Below, in pieces: positions 55,904 through 64,000 of a stretch of DNA of 64,000 nt. Source of the stretch: Ephydatia muelleri (taxonomy: Eukaryota; Porifera; Demospongiae; Spongillida; Spongillidae); NCBI GenBank assembly GCA_013339895.1, contig JABACO010000024.1, positions 2,428,746-2,492,745 of the forward strand, read 5' to 3'. The position numbers and the translations under genes are program-made. Each line of letters opens with the position of its first letter. Position 1 is the first letter of the stretch. The notes beneath the pieces are model-generated. The model did not search any database. It was given only the letters and a program-made list of their open reading frames with translations, and was not told where the DNA came from.

Positions 55904-55983
<80 letters not shown>
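55904..55983. repeat. (AC)n microsatellite, about 40 units
   Basis: Uninterrupted. Confidence 0.97.
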
Positions 55984-55984
<1 letters not shown>

Positions 55985-56381
55985 AGTTCCTGATAAATAT
56001 CTGACTTGAGGGACTAAGATACAAAAAGACAAGATCATCATGTTGCTCGTCCTTGAGAATTTAGCACCATCACCACTGAATCTTCTCACCAGGCTGGAAC
56101 AAAGTTAGACATTCCCCAAGCTGCAAATGAATGCAAAGATATACAATATGGGACAGTGTCCAGCAAAATCCCTTCTGGGTAGTTTTTCAAGTTTTCTTTT
56201 TTTTTTTTTTAATAAGCCTCTATCAAATTACATGTATTCTTACGCATCCAAAGTTGGACTATCCATCATAAAGTTATTGGGTACTGTATTTATAGTTAGC
56301 CATACATTTCCATGCGAGCATTACTTTTCTTTTTGCTAGACACACTGTCCATATATTACTGATATTTGTAAAAACACTAAC

Positions 56382-56788
56382 CAGTCTAGTTATCTCCTCT
56401 CGAATTGCCATTTCAACGTGCCTATAAGACCCATCAAACGTTGGGATACTAAATTGTTCCACTGTTTTGTTGAACTCCCATCTAGCAGCTTTAACTTTGC
56501 TTGCTCTTGGAAGGCTATCGCATTTCATTGAGAGCGCTTGGTAAAATGCATCACTCACACCGTACTTGTCCAATAAATACAGAACTTCTAGTTCTCTCCT
56601 TTCTTCTCTTTGCGCATCTGAATCAGAAAGAGAAATGCGAACACTTACCGGACGCAGTGTGCATTGTGAGCGTATCGGCAGTTAGACCATACGATTCCGT
56701 GAAGGATAATGCCTTCACAGTGTTGCCTTTTATCGCCTCCAATTTTCTCTTTCTCTGCCTCATCGATGGCTCATCTATAGCCTTCCCA
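56382..56788 (-). CDS. Unrecognised two-exon gene fragment
   Basis: Exon 56788-56649 reads MRQRKRKLEAIKGNTVKALS, then FTESYGLTADTLTMHTAS, ending at a GTAAGTG donor. Exon 56617-56382 begins after TTCAG and reads DAQREERRELEVLYLLDKYG, VSDAFYQALSMKCDSLPRAS, ending at GTTAGTG. The 31-bp gap between them is very short for an intron, and phases fit. Basic and helical. It resembles, from memory only, the conserved region of transposon-like proteins in cnidarians and sponges; I cannot name the family. Upstream and downstream exons were not found. Confidence 0.45.
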
Positions 56789-57839
56789 CTGTTTCGAGTT
56801 CATGTATCCATGCCAATTCTGTTTCCATCTCTTTGACATCACTAAGTTTGCTATCCTTTTTGTATACAATTCAAATAATTATATCACCCACATGCACTTT
56901 AGTAGTTCCACTGACTCACTATATCCCACAGTGCAATGTAAATACTTTGTACACTCATGTAGCAGTAACACTAGATGATGGTTCCTTGTTTTCTCAGGTC
57001 ATTTCATGTGTAGGTTATGCACTATCACTTCAAACAGCTAGTAGAGTGCTATCTATACACATGAATACACATATACACCATCCACAGACACAGAGCTGAA
57101 GAAACAATACAAGTGCTACTTTTAACATTGATGCATGGTTGTATATAGATTACATACATGTGACATGTACATGTGTCTGTCTTTCTAGTTAGCACTGTTC
57201 ATAGCACAGAAAAGAATGCCATGATGCAGATCTGTTCACATCAATGGTATGAAGGCTGGTGATCATGACTCACATACACATACACAACGGCAAAGGTGTA
57301 CACTGTCCCCTCCTTCCAATCACAATAAGTGGGTCCAACTATTCCAGTTGTCAGGAACAATCTCTCTCAGGGATGGGAAAAGTTTACATAAAACCTACAA
57401 CAAATAACCCTCCTAATTAAATAGGTGGTACAAATGAAACCACAAAGACCTGAGTTACATCTCATACATGTACCAGCTCTTTGGCCTTCTACAACACATA
57501 AACATACAAACTTGTGACAACACCAAACATGTACATAGCCAAATACAAATGTCACATAGTCTGCATATTCAGTAGGCATTAAATGACCACACAAGCTTTC
57601 CATTTGAGTTTGTCATCTGGAGGGTGGCTGGCAGTCCATGCCACATTGTTCATCAAGGTGGGTCCAATCCTTGGCCCATACCAGGTGGTCCCCACTGAGC
57701 CTGGAACCTGAACTTTGGCAGACCACCTGGGTCTGTACACTTCACTAACAACTCAAGAGGAGTTCTTTTTAACTGACTAGATTGGGGGGAGGAGGGAATA
57801 TCTTGAGAGTAGTGGGAAAAAACAATCTGCCATGATAAC

Positions 57840-58110
57840 ATGATGTGATGGGGAGGAGGGGACAGTGATGGGGAGGAGGGGACAGTGATGGGAAGGAGGG
57901 GACAGTGATGGGAAGGAGGGGACAGTGATGGGGAGGAGGGGACAGTGATGGGAAGGAGAGGACGGAGGGGACAGTGATGGGAAGGAGAGGACGGAGGGGA
58001 CAGTGATGAGAAGGAGGGGGACAGTGATGGGAAGGAGGGGACAGTGATGGGGAGGAGGGGACAGTGATGGGAAGGAGGGGACAGTGACAGGAAGGAGGGG
58101 AGCGTGATGC
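57840..58110. repeat. 20-bp minisatellite, about 13 copies
   Basis: The unit is ggggacagtgatgggaagga, with GGGG variants and two expanded units near 57960-58000. Frames on the minus strand are spurious. Confidence 0.93.
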
Positions 58111-58589
58111 GGAGCAAGGGGAACAGTACAGCACAACCAAATGGCTGACCATCTCTTGAGCATTGTTTCCACATTGTCATGGTGTAGTCTAGAGTACCCT
58201 GGTGGCCCCCACCATTCTTATTGCAAAGATGAATGTTGAAGGTGGGAATCCAGTGTAGGAATACAGGTAAAGATCTGAGTGTTGGGGAGGAGGTGGAGTG
58301 GGGTTGTGGTGTTTGGCATAGTAATAGTTAAAAACAGCAGCACAAGCACATGTTGCAGAGGTACAAGATACCAACTATTACCCTGTACAAGCTTCAAAAG
58401 TCATTGCAAAGCTTAACCCCCTTACAACCCGATTCTAAAAGCTGTGTGGTCTTCATTTGTGTTAAATTTGCAGCTGCATTGTCTCCCTCTCAGCCCAGGA
58501 TACTGAGCAGTTGAAAATGTTTCTACACATGCCCAAAACCACCTATGCATGAAAAATTATATACATGTACATACATGTACACGCATTAC

Positions 58590-58812
58590 ATACATCCATA
58601 CATCCATACATACATACATACATACATACATACATACATACATACATACACACATACATACATAAATACATACATACATACCTACGCACACACACATACA
58701 TACATACATAAATACATACATACATACATACATACATACACACACATACATACATACATACATACATACATACATACATACATACATACATACATACATA
58801 CATACATACGCA
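58590..58812. repeat. (CATA)n tetranucleotide tract
   Basis: About 55 CATA units with a few CACA and AATA interruptions, followed by CA-rich sequence to 58960. It lies in the region after the last recognised ADAM-like exon. Confidence 0.95.
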
Positions 58813-59000
58813 CACACAGGTAATACACATGTACACAACACAACACACATAACACATACATAGATGAACATGCAAATACATACATACATGCAGACACACT
58901 GCAAATACAGACATGCAGACACACATACACAATGCATACACATGTAAGCACACGCACACACACCTCACACGAACAAATGCACACAAGTCGAGCACTACAC

Positions 59001-60378
59001 CTGCACATGGCCGTTGAGCGTAGCTGACAGGCATCAGTACAGCAGGTGTCTCCCAGCAGTCCAGTATCACACTGTTCCCCTGAGGTCACCACATAATCCA
59101 TACCCCCGTCCCACGAACTGGAGGGAGGGAGGGAAGGAGGGAGGGAGGGAGGAGGGAGGAGAGAGGGAGGAGGGAGGAGAGAGGGAGGGAGGGAGGGAGG
59201 AGGGAGGAGAGAGGGAGGAGGGAGGGAGGAGGGCACACACACACAGGCACATAACAAAGGGTGGGGGGAAAGGCCTTGAGAGAGGAAGACACTGACCTGT
59301 GAAGCAATTCTGGGCCTTGGCACTGAGAACAGCCCCAATGCTGGTTCTACTGCAGTTGGAGAACATCTAAAGCCAACAGGGAAAAAACCCATCTTTTTAG
59401 AGCACAAAGCCAGCCCCAGACCACTAACACAGCCATGTCAGGTAGAAACGCCCAAAGCAGTGCTCCTTCACTAACTCTTTTATTAAATGCAACCAAAAAA
59501 AACTGTTCTTCTGCCCATATTGCAGGTGACTTGATGACTATAACACCTTAAGTGTTAACTTGCTGGCCTCCCTCCCTTCCCCCCCTCCCCTCCCCATTTG
59601 AACTCTATCCCAATGCTAGTTTTTGGGCCAACCTTGTGAGTGGGTTGTGATCCATCTTGTGCATACTGGTTCATGATGAACACATTGCTGCAGGAGGGAG
59701 TGGTAGCGGGATCGTGGTAGCTGCCCCAGCTGTGGTCAATCTCGTGTCCAGTCACCAGCACCTCCTCCACGAAGACCAGGGGATTGGAGGATGAGGTGTA
59801 CGAGCTCAAAGCTGTGTTGTAGATGATTCGGGTCCCAGATGAGCTGGAGAAGAAGCCTGTGGAGGTGTGGAGTGAGCCCCTCAACCCCCCAGAAGAAATG
59901 GGCCCACCTCAACCCTTGGAAGAAACAAATTTGAATCCCTCTCCTCCATCAATCCAAGGAAAAACAAGCCTCCCCTCTCAAAAAAACAAACTCAAGCCAT
60001 CCCTCTAACCTTAGAAGGAACACACACCCCCCAATGCCTCTTCTTTATTCCATTGCAAGTTCTAACACTTCTGTGCAATTCTTTCTATTCTTTTTCCATT
60101 GAATGCCCACTTTCAATTCTTCCACACTCATTCCCTACGACTCACTGGTTGAGCATATCCCTCCAGTGGTGGTTGCACTGGGACTGGCAATGTTGCTCAG
60201 CCCTAGGAGGCCATTGGAGAGCACCCAATAGGTGAAGAGGTGTGCCAGACAGTAGCCATCCCACACCTTCCCCTGGCCATCTCCTGCATGTGTTGAACTT
60301 GTTCAGGAGCACTGAGGCATCGGATATGTCCTCTTGCGTGTTGTATGTGCTGCCAGAGTAGGAGGTGTGGATCATGAT
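59001..60378 (-). pseudogene. ADAM17-like metalloprotease-disintegrin exons
   Basis: Four exons with canonical borders. 60378-60146: IHTSYSGSTYNTQEDISDAS, then YCLAHLFTYWVLSNGLLGL and a GGIC turn. 59856-59633: the zinc-binding HEIDHSWGSYHD (HExxHxxGxxHD consensus intact). 59366-59297: MFSNCSRTSIGAVLSAKAQN. 59118-59001: SGEQCDTGLLGDTCCTDACQ, the disintegrin start. Order and phases match ADAM17/ADAM10-type sheddases, membrane enzymes that cut ectodomains. Exon one shows a frame change near 60288-60296 within KFNTC, so it is broken or mis-sequenced. Signal, prodomain, transmembrane and tail exons were not found. The whole set lies inside the block missing from the left duplicate. Confidence 0.78.
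59118..59235. repeat. (GGGA)n purine tract
   Basis: Intronic simple repeat immediately upstream of the ADAM-like disintegrin exon. Confidence 0.92.
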
Positions 60379-60418
60379 CTGGAAGAGAACATGTTATGAG
60401 TTAGTGGGTGCTGTGTGT

Positions 60419-60419
<1 letters not shown>

Positions 60420-60481
<62 letters not shown>

Positions 60482-60512
60482 TGTATGTGTGTGTGTGTTG
60501 TATGTGTGTGTG
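60420..60512. repeat. (GT)n microsatellite
   Basis: Long GT run with TGTAT interruptions, upstream of the first recognised ADAM-like exon. Confidence 0.95.
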
Positions 60513-60519
60513 TGCCATA

Positions 60520-61655
60520 GATAATAGCTTTCAGTAGCTAGGGGGTCTGGAAGGTCGCTGTCAGTTCCTAGTAACCCGGACGAGGAGATCGCGCGCTCCG
60601 CCACTGCAGAGGGAGCCAAAAAGAACACATCCAAGGTTGAAGGGAAGTTACGTAGCCATAAGTCGTCGCCACGTGATTATAATTGGGCACTGTCCTTATA
60701 TGGCTTGTCCCTGCATGTCGCGCGTATCGTATATACCATTTTGTGATTGTCCGCTTCGAATTCTATATAGAACGACCACATTGACAAATGTGGATATGCA
60801 CACACGCATATGGAAAAGTAGCAACAGAAAAGGGACGTTGATTTCCCAGCTGTCATACTCATAGCGCCACCACGTGGTCGAATATAAAAAGCTATAGGCC
60901 TATAGTGGCCTTACTTAACTTATAAACTTAGCCTTCAGTGATGCCTTAATTTTTCAGAAAACAAACACACGTAGCTTAATACGTATCGTGTTTATCGAAT
61001 AGACCTAGGACTACTCGATCCGCGTTTGACAGACCATACACTTCAAACGGCTTAGTATCGAACCAAAAAACATGCGCTCCTATATAGTCCCAAACTAAGA
61101 ACATACCAAGTTTGCGTGCAGTTAAGTTCCTTACTTCCAACGCGGCCAGAACTGAACGCCCCAATTTACTGTCACGGGCGTTTGTTAATTATTCAACTGA
61201 ACTAGGTACCCTCATGACCAAAAGTGCCCCAGGAACCCAGGGGAAGAAGCCTATGGGCATGAGAACCTGGTAGAAAGTTACCTTGATCATAGTAGCATCA
61301 TCTGAAATGAGTCAAACAATACCTTCCCATCTTACATTCAGAGTAACAATAAAGAACAGTGATAAAAAATCATTATAAAAAGCAATTTTCCATACATCTC
61401 TATGGAGGAGTACTAATCCTTATGAGGAACCTCGCAGCAGTGGCTGAAAATTCCATCAACCTGGCAGAGTGATAGCTTATCATGTTATCCATCATGGTGC
61501 TTCTTTCAAACTTAAATAGCAACTTTCCCTGATTTATGGTATTCAAAAATGAACTTTACCCCATACATTTCTATGGACGCGTGCGCGGGAAATGTGACGG
61601 ACGTTTGCAAAATTGGCCAGGAATTGCTAATGAGCGTCCGAAATTTCTCGCAATG
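60520..61655. other. Non-coding right end of the 6.87-kb block
   Basis: No recognised gene. Minus-strand frames at 60520-60634 and 60976-61164 have coding-like composition but no family match and no clear splice sites. Two related strings (ccatacatctctatgg at about 61391 and ccatacatttctatgg at 61561) lie near the end. Confidence 0.5.
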
Positions 61656-61715
61656 TTCTGTTAACAAATTCATAACCACACATTCAATCTCGTAAAACAG
61701 ATTATATATGCCTCA

Positions 61716-61904
61716 TCATGCATATGGAACAAATCTCCACGATGTTTTGCTATAAGCCATTCCTAGTTTACTCCTAGTAAGTGCTTGTAACAGAGCCTTC
61801 ACCCTTCTGACATAATCTTCACAACTGAGCACACTGTCTGTTACAGGTTGGTTTAGTATGTTCAGGTCATCTTCAGTGCATGAGGTCAACATGCTCATTC
61901 CCAT
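61716..61904 (-). CDS. Hypothetical short exon (duplicate of 201-389)
   Basis: The peptide is identical to the left copy. The two nucleotide differences are silent. Function unknown. Confidence 0.35.
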   Translation of the reverse strand: MGMSMLTSCTEDDLNILNQPVTDSVLSCEDYVRRVKALLQALTRSKLGMAYSKTSWRFVPYA

Positions 61905-61995
61905 CGTGTTTTGTTTTCACTTATACACGCATATTCCAACTAATTTCTCCTGCATGTGACGTATTCGCTTTGCAAAGGATCGTCAACGTACTTAC

Positions 61996-62312
61996 CTCTA
62001 AAGCAACGCTTTGTAAGCAATGTTTCCAAAGCATAAGAAGTTCAGATATCCGGGTTAGATGGCCTCTTCTCTTATTGTCAAAAAGCCTTTTTACTCTTTG
62101 GGATGCCGGTACGGGCACAAATATCCTGACTATTTTCGCAGCAAAGCTCTCATGTCCTGGCCAGGTCATCGACCCTCGTGTCGAGTGCTGCTTCTTTAGC
62201 CTGCTTCATTCTAGTTCTAGGAGTGTCTAACTTGCAGTCCTCTTCATCAAAAATGACACATTGAAGTATTGCGGTGGACATTCGCAGCCTTGTGAGCAGG
62301 TATCGTCGGGAT
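61996..62312 (-). CDS. Candidate coding exon(s), duplicate of 481-803
   Basis: Same GTAAGT donor at 61990-61995. It lacks the 6-bp in-frame insertion of the left copy, giving RMKQAKEAALDTRVDDLAR. Unknown product. Confidence 0.35.
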
Positions 62313-63261
62313 CAGTGTATCCCGTACCGTTATAATTCCTTTATTCTATTATCTATACATTTGAAATCGTGATACCTAAAGCATAAAATCTTTTCAGTAC
62401 TTCAATGTTTGGCATTAGTTTTTGGAAAATGGTGAATGATATCACAAATCTGATTGCATATTTATGTCGATAAACTATATGTATCGAAAGCGTGAAGTTG
62501 TCACGTAACTTTGTAAATTTTGGTTTGTGCAGCATGTTCAATAAGCGCGTTTTGGATTGTTTCTCCACCATTACGTGACGTATTGACCTGAATCTTGCTA
62601 TATATATATATACTACGTCAATGGCTCTACCGATCGTTCGAGTCGAGATTTCAACGCGGTAAACCGTTACAGTTTTGTCTCCAATTACGTGTTCTTTAGT
62701 ATATGGAAACAGGTCACGTGCGCCATACAGTGCGCGGGCAATGCTGGCTATAGTGTGAGTCACACCTTTGTTAGAGGCTTGAAGGGGGACTTATTCAGCA
62801 AAAAAGGGTAAAGTGGTCACTTTTTGCGCGACAACTGTACTTTTTAGTAGTCAAAATCATAGTTTGGACAGTTAAGAGCATTGGTTTGCTAATTACTTGG
62901 TGTAGTGTTGCATCTGATGCGCGATAAATCATTTTGTACGCCATTTTGGCATCTTCTATCTTTGTGTACCTCCATCGCCTTCCCTGAGTGACCAATATCG
63001 CTTATTTTGTAAAAACTGAGTGATCTCGCAGTATTGTATTGTATGGAAGAGGAATCGTAGCGTTGCGTCGTTCCAAAGCTTCGTTGTGCGAGTTTGGATA
63101 GGTCTAGTTTTGTGTACCTTTGCCGCCTTTTTAAAGCAAAAGAGCCAATTCTAAGTAGTGGATTTCTTATGTAGATAGGTTGGCGTAATGCATGCGTGCC
63201 GTTTTATTGAGATTGTCCATTTGGTGTGTCCTGAGTGCCTTTTCAAAGGTGACCATCCGCG

Positions 63262-63618
63262 ATGGGCAGACGATTTAGATTAAGTGACCCTCGCAAAAAT
63301 GAGGAGCGGAAGGAAAAAACGGGCCCTTCTTGTATCATTTCCACGTGCAACGCTAGTGGTGAATATGCCACATGGCATTTTACTGTCATCGCCCCCCTAC
63401 CAACTCCTTCAGAACAGATTCACATGACACCTTCATGGTTGATATCCTTACTAGTATCTTCCTTTCTAAGTGGACCAGTTCTGTCAGTTGCTGTCAGTTG
63501 TTCAGCTGGGCATGAAGCTATCAAAAATACCATTGCATCCACCTTGGGTCTTAACTTCTTCGTCTCCCCTTGTTGTGCAATGTTACGTTTCAAAGTACCC
63601 ATACAGCTACATGTATAG
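63262..63618 (+). CDS. Hypothetical 118-codon frame (duplicate of 1747-2124)
   Basis: Begins MGRRFRLSDPRKNEERKEKT and stays open, unlike the left copy, because of one fewer A near 63316. It has a hydrophobic middle and no recognised domain. Confidence 0.28.
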   Translation: MGRRFRLSDPRKNEERKEKTGPSCIISTCNASGEYATWHFTVIAPLPTPSEQIHMTPSWLISLLVSSFLSGPVLSVAVSCSAGHEAIKNTIASTLGLNFFVSPCCAMLRFKVPIQLHV

Positions 63619-64000
63619 CAATGAGGGTTCAGTCTAACAAGTGCCTGGATGGAAATTTATAAGAAGCAGGAAAAGAAACTGACCCAAAAATCAAAAGGAC
63701 TAAGAAAGCAACTTGTATAACATTTACATGTACAAGTATAGAGCAGCATCACTGTTATATGGCTTCATTCCTGCTCTGCCCGCGTTAATTAGTGTTGATA
63801 AGCCTTGTTTCCAATCCCTCTATATATTATCTCTGGTTGTGAAAATTTTACCAACAAGAATTCTTAATGGGCGTCACATTTACCTGTTATAGATAGGTAA
63901 GAGGTGTATGCACTAGAAAAAACTAAAACACCAGTATAGTAGCTTACCTTCATTCGTCCAAACATGTAGGCATTGATTGTCGTCCATTTTGAAATGAATA

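Larger units (their letters stand above)
54783..61655. mobile_element. 6.87-kb block absent from paralogous site; imperfect terminal inverted repeats
   Basis: Defined by comparison with the uninterrupted copy at 131-150. The left end reads CATGTCCAGAAATTGTGGAC. The right end, complemented, reads CATTGCGAGAAATTTCGGAC. They agree at 15 of 20 positions exactly at the borders. At most a 1-bp target duplication (T) is seen. The block contains ADAM17-like exons (59001-60378), an unrecognised gene (56382-56788) and several simple repeats. It could be a large DNA transposon carrying host exons, or ancestral sequence deleted from the left copy. Confidence 0.55.
61656..64000. repeat. Right copy of the long duplication, part 2
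   Basis: Matches 141-2487 at about 99% by eye and continues past the window edge. It includes the same candidate coding exons as the left copy. Confidence 0.95.

Noticed and set aside
58543..59070. 175-codon Cys/Val/Tyr/Met-rich frame
   Set aside because: Translation of CATA and CA repeats. Only the far end touches the disintegrin exon.
60976..61164. Coding-like minus-strand frame near the right end of the 6.87-kb block
   Set aside because: Reasonable composition but no family match, no splice sites and no paralogue to test. Left unannotated as a gene.

Overview
The window reads as nuclear DNA of a sponge-like early-branching animal. Genes have short introns with canonical GT/AG sites. The families present are metazoan: a TRIM-NHL protein (RING, B-boxes, filamin-type Ig, NHL repeats), a SPOP-like MATH-BTB protein, an AGAP-like ArfGAP and an ADAM17-like metalloprotease. 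The sequence is AT-leaning, rich in CA/GT microsatellites and minisatellites, and sprinkled with the palindromic octamer TACATGTA. A demosponge such as Amphimedon is my best guess (inference). No bacterial operons, rRNA, tRNA or CRISPR were seen.

Layout. 1-2487 is a near-identical copy of 54642-54782 plus 61656-64000. 2533-5271 holds a hypothetical minus-strand ORF and an intact intronless 2-oxoglutarate/Fe(II) oxygenase gene. 7336-13466 (minus) is an almost complete AGAP-like gene (PH, ArfGAP, ankyrin) that carries a stop and two apparent frameshifts, with minisatellites in its introns. 14312-18180 is a tandem pair of about 1.8-2 kb units, one of which carries a 189-bp palindromic insertion. 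18.2-53.4 kb is a mosaic of direct segmental duplications. It contains two TRIM-NHL genes (one intact, one frameshifted), at least three scattered sets of SPOP exons, four AGAP ArfGAP exons or fragments, two Merlin/ISXO2-like transposase remnants and a young complete LTR retrotransposon (34537-39140). 54783-61655 is a 6.87-kb block absent from the paralogous site at 141. It has imperfect terminal inverted repeats and contains ADAM17-like exons and an unrecognised gene.

Genes working together. I see no operon or pathway logic. SPOP (CUL3 adaptor) and TRIM-NHL (RING E3) both belong to ubiquitin signalling, but their co-location here looks like the product of repeated unequal exchange. The only long, uninterrupted host genes are the oxygenase (3676-5271) and the second TRIM-NHL gene (28987-31170). 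Most other recognisable genes carry stops, frameshifts, lost splice sites or missing exons, so the window is best described as a duplicating gene graveyard around a few intact genes. Single-base frameshifts could be sequencing errors; the missing exons, the 14-bp deletion and the presence/absence insertions cannot easily be.
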